A stretch of DNA of 64,000 bases. Origin: Liolophura sinensis. Its lineage: Eukaryota; Mollusca; Polyplacophora; Chitonida; Chitonidae. Numbering within the stretch: position 1 is the stretch's first letter; the number at the start of each line of letters is the position of its first letter. This document shows, piece by piece, positions 42,978 to 55,839 of this stretch. The DNA lies in assembly GCF_032854445.1 (NCBI RefSeq), contig NC_088307.1, forward strand, positions 27,878,547-27,942,546, given 5' to 3'. The notes under the pieces were generated by a model. It saw nothing but the letters and a program-made list of their open reading frames with translations, was not told the origin of the DNA and ran no database searches. The position numbers and the translations under genes are program-made.

Positions 42978-43231
42978 TACACTCAAAAAATTAATATGTT
43001 AAATTTAACAAAGTCTTTTATATTGGTGGTGTTAGAATGTATTTTGTTATTACAGCAGATAATTCTGTTAAGTATGACAGACGTATTCAATTACTTCAAT
43101 GCAACCATTCTATCAGGCTAGCTGGAAATTTTGTTGAATATGACACAATATAGTGTCATAATAACAGAATACATCCTAACGTCACTCAACAGGCTTCTGT
43201 TAAATTCAATACATACATTTTTTTTAGTGTA
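42978..43231. mobile_element. Fold-back MITE, Tc1/mariner-type, TA target duplication
   Basis: Between TA (42978-42979) and TA (43230-43231) lies a 250-base element beginning CACTCAAAAAATTAATATG and ending CATTTTTTTTAGTG. The two halves are imperfect inverted copies: GTTAGAATGTATTTTGTTAT on the left, and on the right ATAACAGAATACATCCTAAC. No transposase. TA duplication and CACT termini suggest mobilisation by a Tc1/mariner-type transposase. Confidence 0.85.
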
Positions 43232-44936
43232 TATCGGAGAATGTACAAAATTTCTAACATAATTCGTCTTCAAATACTTATATTTAAACCAACAGCATAC
43301 AAAGCTCTTTATTAATTCAAGATACAAACCACGATATAACAATTCTCCGAATTAGTTTCTTTCATCCTCTAACCATCGTCATTCGTCAGGCGCCTCCCAA
43401 ATTCAGCAATTTTTTGTCGCTAGAAGCTGTAGTTGAACGGATAGATCAGGATTGGGATGTGACCTGCACGCCAGCTACACACACCTTTGTGCCTGGGATG
43501 AACGTGTTGGGGCTGGAACCAACGACTTTATGGATTGTTGGCTGAGTTACTAACACTAGATCAAAGTAGCGGGGTGTAGAAAAACCCGTGCATTCTGCCA
43601 GGGTTCCGACCGGGCCATGAAATCCATGGATCTACTTGGGTTTTGTTTGAAGGTTTTCTGCAACTTGGAACTTTTGGTATATGTACTTCAAAACACTTGG
43701 TTCTTCAATATGAAATATCCAACAGTATTATGTTTGAAAAAGAAATAAATACACGTAAACCACCAAACTGAATGCAGTGACCAATAATGGCCACATACAT
43801 GTTTGTACTTAAACGTAATGGTCCTTGAAAACAGTCGCAAAGAAACTGTATTAGATCCTGGAGAGTCCTTCAAAAAATATTTTCTGTCTTAACCTGTTAC
43901 ACTCACTCCGTCTTTATCCTGTCATGTGACAGGGGAGGATTTCAGTACCCCACATGGACTGTATGTAAAGTCGCGAAGGCTGCACGTATTAAACACCCTG
44001 CTGGCATACATGCTGAGCTCAGACGGGATGTTTGACATCAGATTCTTTTGTCGCTAGAAGTTAAAAACAAAGTCCCACACTATCATGTCACTTGTCAAAA
44101 ATGGCACGCAAGTTTTACTGACATTAATTTACCGGCTACCTGTTTCTCCGTGTTCCAGAGGCACAAATGACGCCCCTACCTCCACCCCTCTCGTTTTGTT
44201 TCGTTCAGGAGCATCTTAAGCTCGAAAACGCTCAGCTCCTCAAATTTCACGGTCTTTGATCTACTACAAATTATTTTTTCGGTGACTTTTTCAGACGAAA
44301 AATAGATACCTAACATTTCTGAAAGGCCACATGGTGCATTAGGTTCGAACTCGAAACTCTGCTATTGTGACGCGGATTTAAATGAAGGAGCTTCGGAAGC
44401 GTAGCCTAAACTTCTACAACTGGATCAAAAGAAAATTGCCGCTAGCCCTGTGGTACATAGCCAGAACATGCCACTCTGATGTAATTTGTATAACCAAAAG
44501 CAGATAAGCGAAGAGGTGTTCATCCGAAAGTTGTTTTAGTCACATTTTTAGCAACTTAAAGACCCCTAGCACCATGTGTGAAGCAGAATTTGGTACTCAG
44601 TGACAGTGTTGCTTTTGTTGCCATTTATTAGACGTCACTGGTCTAGAATTGCTCAAAATGCCGTGTTGTCATCACATTTAATATGATTTTTTTAAATCAA
44701 TGCAAACGGACCAGGCCACAGGGATGCTTGTAGTCCACCAGCAGAATCCACGTCTATGCAGGAATACAATATAATAAAAGACTTACTGCATATAAAGAGT
44801 GAAAACCGGAGCAACGACGAGAGTGTGATAGCTGGCAAAAGGTCACGCGTAGCAGATGAAATACTTACCCCTGTCAGTTTATCTCGGTTAGGGTTTTATT
44901 TTAACTGTTCATGCGAATGCTTAAACAGTAACAAAT

Positions 44937-44952
44937 CCCCCCCCCCCCCCCC
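44937..44952. repeat. Poly(C) tract
   Basis: 16 consecutive C between AACAAAT and GCAAGC. Confidence 0.95.
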
Positions 44953-45639
44953 GCAAGCAGCACAATCGCTTCAGCAGAATAACGTGTATAGTTGTAAAAA
45001 TGTCTCATTTCGGACACAGTCAAGTGTTGAACCAGCAGTTCTATAACCTTTCATTTATCACATTCCTGTTTTTTTTTTCAACTTAATGCCATCGATCAGT
45101 AGAATGGTATCACAAGATCCATGTGTTCGTCTGTCTTTATTTGCATGCCGTTCCACAAAGTGTACAATCTGTAGGTATAATTATGAATTTGTGGAGTTAC
45201 ATTTGAAAGGTAGTTTTCGTATTCCAATGAGAAAGAGATACTTGTATAACTATTTCTTGTAGGGGGAAGGTGGAGGGGGGGGGGAATATTATTTCAGCAA
45301 TAGCTATCTACAAAACAATGATTATTAACATTTCAGTGATTCACGAAGGTCAGGTGTCGAATCGGGGTCAGCACATGTTAGCGAAGTTTAAGAGGTCACC
45401 GACGTAAAAAGTATTAACACAACCATTCACGTCTTCATGGGCTAAAAATGCACGGTAACGGAACAGAAGGTGAACAGAAAATAGGCTGCTATATGAATGC
45501 CTAAGGGAACGCAAACGAGATGTACCATTGGTTGCTATAAGGCGCCTTTCCCGATTCGGTGAAAAAAGAAAACTAGAAAAAGAGAAAGTGGAGAGAAAGA
45601 AAGAAAGCAAAAAAGTCAAGGGCTTTTAAACCCGGCCTT

Positions 45640-46340
45640 TTGTCAGTTGAAATGCTATCGAAGCTAATATCACTTTGAGATGTTTCCTTTAATTGTTGGT
45701 TACCGAGCGCGAAGCCGACAGCCCTTAAATAAGAAAGTCTCATAATCTGGCAATTTCCTTGTATTAATCATCCTCAGACTGGAGAGGAAAGCCTGGCAAA
45801 TTCGATTGAATCGAACTTGTTTGGCGCGTTACGGTCGCGCAGTTTCGTCAGATTTCGTTTTTCCCCGGCTCCCAAAATGTAACGAGGGGGAAAAGCAGCC
45901 GAGGAGAAGGTTGGCATGGCAACATTTGAATTGCCAAACAGGAAGCGGAGTGATCGGCAAAGGAACCGAGCCAGAAAGAGCGAAACGCTTGCTGCTCCAT
46001 TTGCAGCTCTGGAAAAACAAGCGATTATTGAAAGCTGAAACGTCTAGGCGATCACGCCATGAGCGTATAGGTTGATGTCGTTACGCTAGCCTTCCTCCCA
46101 TCGCACTCCTAAGACTTGACTTCCGGTTTGTCACGGCATCAGACCGCGGGAGTCTTCGGCAATGACTAAGGCGGGAGAAGCCGTCTACACTGCGGGAACT
46201 AAGTGAGATCATTCATTAGACGGGCTAGTTAATGGAACGGAACATCATCTTCTTGTCACGATTCCTGGAGATCACGTGACGGCCTCTCTTTCCTCTGCCG
46301 ACCAACCCGCTACACAGTACTTAAGCCAACACGGGCTTAG
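45640..46340. other. Unique GC-richer block downstream of CFAP77
   Basis: Repeat-free, with CTTTAATTGTTGGTTACC, CTTGTATTAATCATCC, ATTCGATTGAATCGAA (an inverted repeat) and GGAGATCACGTGACGG. An 89-codon plus-strand frame lacks recognisable content. Candidate conserved regulatory element. Confidence 0.35.
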
Positions 46341-46431
46341 ATAATTTGCAGGGCAGAGCTGAGCGAGGAGGGTGTGTCATCGACCAGAACATATATTGAA
46401 GCAAAATGGCTAACAAACTTTTCATTTAATT

Positions 46432-46545
46432 ATTACTTAATAATTAAATTTATTTAATAATTTGATTGGTGTTTTACGCCGTACTCAAGAATATTTCACT
46501 TCTACGACGGTTGCCAGAATAATGATGGGAGGAAACCAAGCTTCC
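46432..46545 (-). mobile_element. SINE-A 3' fragment
   Basis: Tail TTAAATTTATTTAATAA, TTGGTGTTTTACGCCGTACT, CAAGAATATTTCACTTCTAC, GATGGGAGGAAACC; then 5'-truncated. Confidence 0.9.
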
Positions 46546-47739
46546 CAGCAACCGTTTATAAATAAGTGTTTATTACCGACTGGTTGTTCGATCAATAGAT
46601 TGATTTGTTTAGAAACTAACTTGTTGACTGATGGATTGAATTTGCTTTACTCCGATCTGACCGAATGGTTATTTGATTGAGTGTATAAAAGTGAACCGAA
46701 TTTAAAAGTCTTCATCACTTTCATCACACTTTCTTTCTCATTATGTCACTCTGCTATGATGTTTACACTTCAAATTATACGAATCATGAAAATGCAAATG
46801 AAAGGCAATTTTCAGGTATCACGTAGTTAAAGTTTTTAAACTTCACAGCTTTTAGGTTTAGGGCAAGTTACAAACAGTTTGTCGTCCCTGCTTTGGCTCT
46901 ACTCACAATGATGTAAATCTGTTATTATATCTATACACAGTGGATTTATTGAGTTAACACTTATTTGGACATTTTATTGGTCAACAGTATGTAAGCTATA
47001 TAACGATGGTAAGGTTTAAAGTTGGACTCCGTTGTTGTCAGCTAACACTACCCTTTACGATTTTTCCAGGAGCGCTAGAAGTCAGCATTTGCCAAGTTAC
47101 TTCTGATATTCATTTGTATGCCCCTTGTAATGGTGGAATGCATGCGGTCTACAGTGAACTTTATGTAAGTCCACACAAACAAAAAACGTTGTCAGCCGCT
47201 TCTTCTCATGCGCAAGAACAATGGAAATATGGGGCCCTCTTCACCAAACACCTATTTAGGGAACATCCCAAGTAAACTGGGAGCAATTTCTTTTAAAGAG
47301 TCCCCTATTTTCAGCTGCCTGTAAAATCAGTCAGTGACACGTCATAACATAAGCTATATACATTGTTGTGTTTGTTGTGTTTACATTATTGAATGGAAAA
47401 TGAAGTTAGTACACTTTTTCTAATTCATAATGTTAAAGTCCATAAGCCCTGTTTCAACGGCAAGAACCCATTGCCTCGAGTGTCGTCATAATAATTTTAA
47501 AAAGCAGTGGCATGCTGGATATTGAGCGGAGTTCAAACATGTTTTGACGGAGGGCGACGCCAGTTTCGTAAACTGCCATTGATCTTACTGGAAACTCCGT
47601 TTCTGCCTCTGCCAGATTTGAAATTGTTTACACGTTTCAGTATAATATAACTTTTATAAATGAATATAATGTTATCTCTTGTATTATATTATTTCACGGC
47701 AGTGTGGTTTGAAAGCTGGATGTTAGGAAATTTTGTTAT

Positions 47740-48020
47740 AAAAAAAATGTTTTTTTTTTTTTTTTTTTTTGATTGGTGTTTTACGCCGTACTCAAGAATA
47801 TTTCACTTATACGACGGCGGCCAGCATTATGGTGGGTGGAAACCGGGCAGAGCCCGGGGGAAACCCACGACCATCCGCAGGTTGCTGGCAGACCTTCCCA
47901 CGTACGGCCGGAGAGGAAGCCAGCATGAGCTGGACTTGAACTCACAGCGACCGCATTGGTGAGAGACTCCTGGGTCATTACGCTGCGCTAGCGCTTTAAC
48001 CGACTGAGCCACGGAGGCCC

Positions 48021-48065
<45 letters not shown>

Positions 48066-48066
48066 T
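47740..48066 (-). mobile_element. SINE-A, full length and best preserved, flanked by T21 and A41
   Basis: Body 47771-48021 on minus. A box TGGCTCAGTCGG (48000-48011), B box GTTCAAGTCC (47932-47941), GCTGGCTTCCTCTCCGGCCG, CAACCTGCGGATGGTCGTGG, GAGCCCGGGGG-type core, 3' end GGCGTAAAACACCAATC. Its 3' tail is a 21-base homopolymer (47750-47770). The other side carries 41 A (48023-48063). A8TG before the tail and A-run plus TG after the head form a probable target duplication, so the long A run would be an expanded duplication. Confidence 0.95.
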
Positions 48067-48460
48067 AGTCTATTCGCTGAGAGTATAGTGTAGGCTGTGT
48101 TACTACCTGGATTTGTTGTAACCGCATGTTAGTGCACCTATTGTAAAACAAATTACTCCCCACGCCCATTCCCCAGCATGCCACTGTATTTTTTAATAAT
48201 TATGACGTCACCAGAGGCAATGCGCTCTTGGTGTCGAAGCTAACCTTATAGGGTTTAACATTATGAATGATATCTCCACGTGTAGAGCTTGTGTTGTTAC
48301 GTGTCACTGACCAAAGGCCGTTTTAGTAGTGAGCATGACTGATTTTACAGAGAGCTGAATATAGGTGACTCTTCAAAAGAAAAAGACTATAATGTCTCAA
48401 AACCGTATTCTTTTGAAAAGTGAGTCGATTGGAGCGGTGACCTGGTCGCGCGCTAAAGGT
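48067..48460 (+). mobile_element. Dispersed repeat D, copy 1
   Basis: Shares a series of blocks in the same order and spacing with 59345-59725: CAAATTACTCCCCACGCCC, CCAGCATGCCA, AGAGGCAATGCGCTC, GTGTCGAAGC, TAGAGCTTGTGT, GAGCATGACTGATTT, CTGAATATAGG and GGTGACCTGGTC. Superfamily unknown; no coding region. Confidence 0.75.
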
Positions 48461-48639
48461 GTGTTTAATTTAAATATCTCACACCGGGTTAACCAAGTTT
48501 AGTTTAAACCTCGTCATTGGATAAGATATTTCTGAGATTATTTATTTCCTTCTAGGCTGTTTTTGGACACTGTGACAAGAAGCAGACGACAGCGCTCGTT
48601 TGGCCGTTTAAGTATAGTCTTACAATAAGTTCTTTGGAC

Positions 48640-48832
48640 TTGAGGTCATGTACCTTCTGTACCAATATTGTGTACACCTTGAGGTCATGTACCTTCTGCA
48701 CCAATACTGTGTACGCCTTGGGGTCATGTACCTTCTGTACCAATATTGTGTACGCCTTGAGGTCATGTACCTTCTGTACCAATATTGTGTACGCCTTGAG
48801 GTCATGTACCTTCTGTACCAATACTGTGTTAG
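48640..48832. repeat. 39-bp tandem repeat, five copies
   Basis: TTGAGGTCATGTACCTTCTG, then TACCAATATTGTGTACGCC; unit starts at 48640, 48679 and onward every 39 bases. Since 39 is 13 codons, both strands show repetitive open frames that are not genes. Confidence 0.95.
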
Positions 48833-48892
48833 CGTTGTATAATTCGAATATTCTTAATTGAGTATGGCGTAAAACACCAATCAATAAATAAA
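48833..48892 (+). mobile_element. SINE-A extreme 3' end
   Basis: AATATTCTTAATTGAGTATGG and GCGTAAAACACCAATCAATA with an AATAAATAAA tail, joined directly to the 39-bp array. Confidence 0.85.
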
Positions 48893-49229
48893 ATTAAGAT
48901 CTCACACCGTCATCTCCTCACGTTTTTATATAACTGACAATTAGATTCGATTCTCCCTCTGTTTCATATTTAATTTTCAACTGTCACGAAGTGACATTTT
49001 GATGCTAGCTTTATGACAAAAATAAATAATTTTAAGCCAATAAAGATAATGTTAATGTTAATATAACCGGCTATAAACAACGGTTCAGTGAGATGTTATA
49101 ATTCACTGATTTTTATATACATGTATTATTTCTAATCACCGTTTCCAATCCATCCCCAGTTGTCAATTTACTGATATGGACACAATATTACATTTCACTC
49201 ACGAAACAGATGCGCGTATTTTGTAAGAT

Positions 49230-49780
49230 TATAATTTAAGCTTCGTCGTTGGCTGGAATTTTCATTCCGGCCAGGTATGCTTCGTCTGTCGACTCTGATA
49301 TATCACCAATCAGCGAATCAATTTGAACGATGGCCGGCTGATTTCACAACAATAATCCGTGAAGTATCTGTAGCCGCAGTCGCATGGAAATATATTTCCT
49401 TATTACTCACTTGGCTGTGTTTCGCCTGGATTAAGAGCTCCCGACGAATTACCCTTCGATCGAGTTGGCGTACAGAGAATATGTTGATTTATAGAATTGT
49501 CGTTTACATGTTAGGCTTTTGCGAACTTAATGACCCACGCGATTAAAATCAGCAAAATGAGAATAGCTGAGGAAATCCCAATTCTAGATCCCAATCAGTC
49601 AAAATAAATGTGAATTTCCACTTAAACCTTCGGGCTCTTTTACTATTTATTCTGCAAAGTTATGCATTAATTTTCGAATTTCTAGGGCAAATCTATATTC
49701 CTGGAAAATTTCTCTGATTACATTCTTTACCAGTCCTTAACCAGTTTCTAGCTGCTCCCCCATACAGAGAGGTCGGGGCA
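49230..49780. other. Unique block, possible conserved non-coding element
   Basis: Repeat-free. GAATTTTCATTCCGGCC, TTTCACAACAATAATCCG, TTATGCATTAATTTTCG and GGGCAATTCTAG look like regulatory motifs. The open frames here have no domain. Confidence 0.3.
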
Positions 49781-50849
49781 ATTCTAGTGAACTCGAAACT
49801 GTCTGAACAACTTTTATAATCTTATTCATTTGGCCCTTCATTAAGCTAACAAACGAGAATGGCAAATTTTTCGGCCTGTGATATGTCCAACCTGATAGAA
49901 TTCATGAATTTTTCTTTCCTCTGATTAACATTGATATCAATCAATGATTTTATTTCTTCGCGACTCCAAAATTAATTACATTCCTAACTGGATAAAAGTG
50001 AAGTTCAGCGAAGGCTTCGGAGCATTGCTTTGCTCGACAGTTAGTATTACATGAGATTAGATAACGATGAACCATTCAGTTGCCCGTGGTAATTCGTGGC
50101 TCTTTTTTGGTTTTAAATTATGATCTTCAGCACTTGATATTCTAAGACACTTAGTTATTTATTCTTTTCTTTATTGGTTTAATAAGTGTTTTGTATAACG
50201 GCTATACGTAAGATCATTTGTCATGCAGCACATTGTCGTTGTTGTGATATTTCTTTTCTCTGTCCACGTTGCAGTCATTTTTTATATTAATATGATTTCA
50301 CCGATTTGTAGATAAACAGGACATAAGTAGGAGAGATCAACCTAAGTTGTTTTTTATTTATTTTTTTAAATTATTTTTTTTGTTTTTTGTTTCGGTGTTT
50401 TCTTAATTTAACATAATACTTCAATTAAGTATCAACAGCAAATTAATATTTTTCTTGCGCAAACGACGTCCTCTATGTCTGTGAGTGGAATACACAGACA
50501 AAAACTCGATTTAACAACTCCGTGTCACACACCTAAACCTTAAAATTGTATGGAAAGCGGAAAAAGCTGCGAGCGCGAGCTGGAATCGAACCCAGGGCAA
50601 CTGCAAGGTGAACTATGCCGATAAAATCTTTGTAGGTACATGTAAAAGCGATATAGCTGCGCGGAGTCAGAAATTGGCGCCTAGCCATACATCAACCTCT
50701 GTGTGCATGACTGCTATTTTTCTTTTTTTCTATATTAGTTATTGTATTTGGTCGTCGATACTCCGCTCTGTTCGTTATTCACACCTTTGTGTATAATTTA
50801 GCTAATTCAGCCAAATTGGTCTTCATTACGTGAGGTAATTAACTTCGAG

Positions 50850-51450
50850 ACTTTGAGTAACTCAATTTTAAATAGTCCTTCACTTAGTAGATCACGAATT
50901 TACCCGGAAACTACCGAACATCACTACAGACAACCTCTGATTGGCCAAGGTCTTATGAGCTGATCGCGTCTAATAACAATCAACGAGGGAAAGTACAGAG
51001 TCAATTGCCCCATAAAGGCTACGAAAATACCCGTATCATCTCGCGTTTCAAGTAATCAAATAGCCTTAAATGACTTCTAGCCTCTTAATCACGGCTGTTT
51101 TTCTCATAATACCGACTTAATTGCCTCGGCTTTGGTGGATTCCTTGTCTTGGCTTACGTTGGCAACCCCATCGATTCTGTACGACTGACTAGTCTCATCT
51201 AAGCGAAGGTAGATCAATTGAATTCACAGTTATTTCCTCACAAAGCCCGGTCTCCTGGTTTTCATGCCTTGCGGACTTTACCCTTCTAATACGGATAATC
51301 TGTTTTCTCCCCCTTCTTTATCCCCCGGCAAATCTATTCAACTGCCTCACAATCGCCCTCCTTTATCCTGACATTCGAAAATATTTCTGCGAATGTTTTC
51401 AGCTCCATTGACCACGTGACTAGACCGCGTGAGCACGTGTCTGATAGTCA
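50850..51450. other. Unique block, possible conserved non-coding element
   Basis: Repeat-free and GC-richer: GACCACGTGACTAGACCGCG, GATCGCGTCTAATAACAATC, CGACTTAATTGCCTCGG. No splice-bounded open frame was found. Confidence 0.3.
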
Positions 51451-52411
51451 TTGATCAAGAAAATAAAAAAAAATAAAATAAAAAAACGAGATAAAAACGA
51501 CTAGAAAGAAAAATGAAAGATGAATAAAATCCTTGAGTTCATATTAACGGTATATTTATCACCAGTTAGCTCCACAAAGGAGCCTCAGCACTAACGGCGT
51601 GAGGGAGACAAAGGAGATACCCAACTTTGATGTTTACCAAAGACACGAAACCCAATATTTTTATATCTTAGGTTCAGTGTGCGATTCCCATATATACAGA
51701 GCAGCAGTTATTCACGTATTATCGTTATTACCAGGCTTAGAAAAGAACAAGGGGCATTTTCACAAAACTTCGTAAGTCACATGTCTCGTGACTTTTTTCC
51801 TAAAAGCCGTTTTCTAAGTTATGGTATTATCTGAAGCTTGTGAAAGTGTCCCCGTGCCGTTTTGTACGTGTCAAACAGCATACAGGCAATTGATGACGAT
51901 ATGGAAGCGCAACTGTTTCAGTTCCTTTCTGATTTATTCGTTTATTTATCTTTTTTACACCCTGAAACACCCTATTAATTATTTAATCAATCGTCAAACC
52001 CTTCACTCTGCCTAATATATTATTCAAATTGGTTTTCTTTTCTCTGTAGAATAACTAGAATTTGTTTTGTTCCCCAAATCTAACTGTTCACATAAATGAT
52101 TAAATAATCATATATTCAAACCCAATCCTTCTCTAAGGATATACAAAACACAGGTTGCCTCGCCTAACTGTATCCACCTTTCAGTGTTGCAATTTTCTTG
52201 CAGCACTTTCTGAATTTATATACGGATCCGAATTCAGGAAAATAAAACATTACTATATCATGTGGCTCCCTTTTTCTTGATAACTTAAGTTGTCACCACA
52301 AAATTTAACGGGAGTAGGCCTACATCTTTGTCCAGAGCACAGTGACCTCCCTTTGAGGTTTGATTCGTATGACGGCACAGTAGAACATGTGTGCAGCTCA
52401 GCGCGGAACTG

Positions 52412-52576
52412 TACGTCTTAATGTATACTAAAATGAATTAGGGACCGTATTTCACCGGTTACATTATACCTCTTAATGTATACTAAAATGAATTAGGGAC
52501 CGTATTTCACCGGTTACATTATACGTCTTAATGTATACTAAAATGAATTAGGAACCGTATTTCACCGGTTACATTA
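52412..52576. repeat. 55-bp tandem repeat, three copies, related to element E
   Basis: TCTTAATGTATACTAAAATG and CCGTATTTCACCGGTTACAT recur with 55-base period (52416, 52471, 52526). The second half matches the CCGTATTTCACCGGTTA block of dispersed element E (57.9 and 60.95 kb). This is a local expansion of a piece of that element. Confidence 0.92.
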
Positions 52577-52619
52577 CTCTGCAGCTATATCACATCGCCG
52601 TCGATTTTTTTAAAGAAAA

Positions 52620-52650
52620 AGAATTTATATATATATATATATATAAATAT
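52620..52650. repeat. (TA)n microsatellite
   Basis: About 11 TA units within TTTATATATA...ATAAATATG. Confidence 0.9.
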
Positions 52651-52674
52651 GTTGTTGTAAAGCTCATTTCCCTG

Positions 52675-53540
52675 AAATAAAAGTAATTTATTCCAAGTGA
52701 CACCTTATTCCAAGTGACACCTTACCCAGTGCTCAATGTCCCAACAGAAACATAGTTCCCATAGCTCATTTTTGTAACCACTCCTGGCTTTTTTTTTCCT
52801 GTCAGGGTCAATTTCCCAAATTCGTAGCTTAAGTATAAACGATCATATCATTGTGAAGAAGGGAAAAAAGGAAATGTATACACAATGCCATCTTATGTAA
52901 CCCTCAATTTCTAAAAATAACCATTTACTCTCAGTGCCAATATGTATGTAACGCCCAATTCTAAAAAAAAAAAACAAGAAAAAAGGAATTTATTCGCTGG
53001 CTTCTTTAAATACCGCTCAATTTTCTGAAAGCATTTTCAATGCCAGTTTATGTAATCCTTGATGTTCAAAAAAGAAACATAATATTTTCCCACTGTCACC
53101 ATATACAACGCTCCATATTTCTGAAAAAGAGAATAAATCAATTCCCTGTGCCTGCATGTATCGCTCAACTTGCCAAAGTAAGTGTAATTTATTTCCAGCA
53201 CCAGCTCAATATAGAAAAAAAGAAATTTATTTTCATGGCCGGCTTAAGTGATACTCAGTTTTCTGAAATAAAAAAAGATATTATTTCTAGTGTCATTCTG
53301 TGTAACAGTCATGTTTCTAAAAACACACACACAAAAAAAACAAATAATAATAAACCGTAATTTTTTTTGGGGGGGGGGGGGTAGTGGGGGCGTAAGAAGT
53401 GTAATCTATTTCCAGTGTCTGCTCATGTCTTGTACCACCTCAAAACAATATCAGCTTTAGAGACACTTAGTTTTCTGAAAAGAAAAAATATTCCCATTGC
53501 CAGCTTAAAATGTATGTATTACTGTGCTTTCTAAAATAAA
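52675..53540. repeat. Strongly decayed tandem array, period about 50-55 bp
   Basis: A loose unit recurs a dozen or so times: (C)AGTGCCAGCTTATGTAA, CGCTCAATTTTCTGAAA, then A-rich AAGAAATTTATTTC. Clear members are near 52884, 52934, 52997, 53038, 53091, 53144, 53197, 53234, 53286, 53413 and 53496. Divergence is high, so simple repeat finders may miss it. Confidence 0.7.
53369..53381. repeat. Poly(G) tract
   Basis: 13 G preceded by T8, inside the decayed array. Confidence 0.93.
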
Positions 53541-53559
53541 ACATACGACATTTGGCCAG

Positions 53560-54130
53560 AGTTTAGTAGTCTATTCTCCGTGCCATTTCCGCCGATAAGG
53601 TTTCAAAGTAACCTGACGATTTATCCGTGAGAAGCAAAAAAGCCCTCAAAGGAAGGTGCGGCGAAAATCCCTATACTTAGCCTGGTCCTCTCAGGGTCAG
53701 ACGGCTTATATTAATAGAAGGTTAATGCTCCAGTCGATGGCACTGGCTTCCGGACACGAAAGTGGCTGGAAATTTCACGGGGCATATCACCGCTGATCGG
53801 AGCAGATCGACTCTCGACGGCCTGAAGCGTCTCGGCGTAAGGCCAGAGGACGAGCGGATCATTTGCCGGTCTCCGGCCGAAAAGGACACTTGACGGCGGA
53901 ATCAACAGGCCTCTTGGAGGACCATTGCCTCCCCGATCAAGAGCTCTCTACTCGCCGTAATGGCTCTCTAAGTCTGCTGATCGACACGCCATTAGAACGA
54001 GTTTTGGGGACATAATTTATGGCTCCTATGGAAGTCTGATCACGTCGTACTTACAGCAAGCTGACCAGTCAGGATGACAATATCGGCAAAGGCTTATCCT
54101 GGCCTATTGTCTTCACCGGACAGGATATCG
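53560..54130. other. Unique GC-richer block, possible conserved non-coding element
   Basis: Repeat-free: CGCCGATAAGGTTTC, GACGATTTATCC, CTCGCCGTAATGGCTC, CACGCCATTAGAACG, GGGACATAATTTATGGC. Composition differs sharply from the decayed array before it. No coding signal. Confidence 0.35.
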
Positions 54131-55839
54131 CATGGACGGACGTGATACGCTTTTTCTTTGTCTTTTTAATGGACTTTGCTTTGATGCCTATAAATCTTTC
54201 TTCTATAAAAAAAAAAAATAAAAAAGAGAGAGCAAAAAGAAATCCGAAGCGTTGCCAACATTAAGTCGATCTCCAAGAGAACGCGAGCGCGAGCTTAAAT
54301 TGCCGTTAAAGAAACGGATGCTTTAAATGACCTAAGTGGCGTGTTGTTTTTTTTTCCTATACGTCCACATTGACCGAAAGCTTTCTCGACAACATCGGCA
54401 TAAAAAAACGTCAACAGAAAATACGCCTGTCGAATTAAACATGTTTGAGGATAATTTGTAAGAATAAACCTCACAATGAAAGGCTTTTAAAGCTATGCTA
54501 ATGCGTTAGAGGTTTTTGTAATTGCCGAACGTGTCGCAAATCATACGCATTTTAAATGTGTTTATCGTCGAACTTAAACTAAAGACATTTTTTCTCCATT
54601 GCACTCTTCTTCCAGCTAATCTGTCCCTTTGGGATTGTATCTGTAAAACATATAATGACGTATTTCGTGTAGAATATTACATTTTACCGCAGTGTAATGC
54701 AAAACATACATTTGACCACCCATTGCCTGCTAGCATATCCGTGCTATGACATACATCAGTATCAAGAACAAGCATGTTGTCATTCTCCAGAAGATTCCTC
54801 GTCTAATTATACTATATTATAAGCGTGCTTTCTCACAACTACAGAAGTTACTGTTGTTCAAAACCTGTAAGATTTAACCCTTAACCCTTTTTTCTTTGTT
54901 TTTTTTTTCACCCGACTTCCGTGGTATAAAGTTAAACTGGTTTGTGTACAATGTTAAAAAAAGGTAAATCAAACAAGAAAGAAATCATAGACAGATGAAA
55001 CACATTGAAAATGTATTGAAACCATGTGGTGAGAATAAAATTGTTTTGATCAAAATATTTTTAAAAGATATAAATATAAAGACGTTGATACTAAAATTGT
55101 TAAGGATAAAAGGCATAATTTGATATCATACATATTATAAAGTCTACAGATATTGTCGATGATCTATATAGTTAGTCCTCCATTGTCTGGCTTTCCTGTG
55201 AATGATCACACGAAATTGCTGGGCAGACAATATATGGTATGCAAAGTAACCATTCTGTATGAGACGATTGTCGAAGTAGCCATTCTGTGTAAGACGAATA
55301 CATTTAAAATTGATGAAAGTTGTGTCGTGGAAGACAGTTGATGAGATATCGGAGAGTATGGCTTCCTGCAGGCCAGATGGAATTGAAGTTTCACAATCAG
55401 TGGCAACAAAGTCGGTTTGCGAGTGTAAAGGAGTTGATTTGTTAAAGTCACAGAATGTAACATGAAAGTGGTACCCAAAATAGAAATAGAAAATATTTTA
55501 TGAAATTAAAAAATGCAAAACATAAAATTATAGACATCGTCAAAACACGTATGCTGGGGAATCGCTTGTATTAAAATCCTTGTATTTTCGTAATATTAGA
55601 TTGATAAGCATATAATCAACATCTCACATATATATGCGTAAAACCGTCAGTATTGATATTGTTCAAATTTGACGCCGTTTGTGGAGGCAGGCATTCTGCT
55701 GTTAACGAAAGCTTGACTCCGAATGTGATTGAGAAATGCAGTACTGCGTGTTTAAGCGTAGCAATAAAATGCCAATTTTATGTATCAAATTTCAAGAAGA
55801 AGGACGTGTATATCGTAAATTTAATTTCAAGGTTGAAGA

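Noticed and set aside
48552-48884. Repetitive frames on both strands (up to 110 codons)
   Set aside because: Artefact of the 39-bp repeat (13 codons) plus SINE end.
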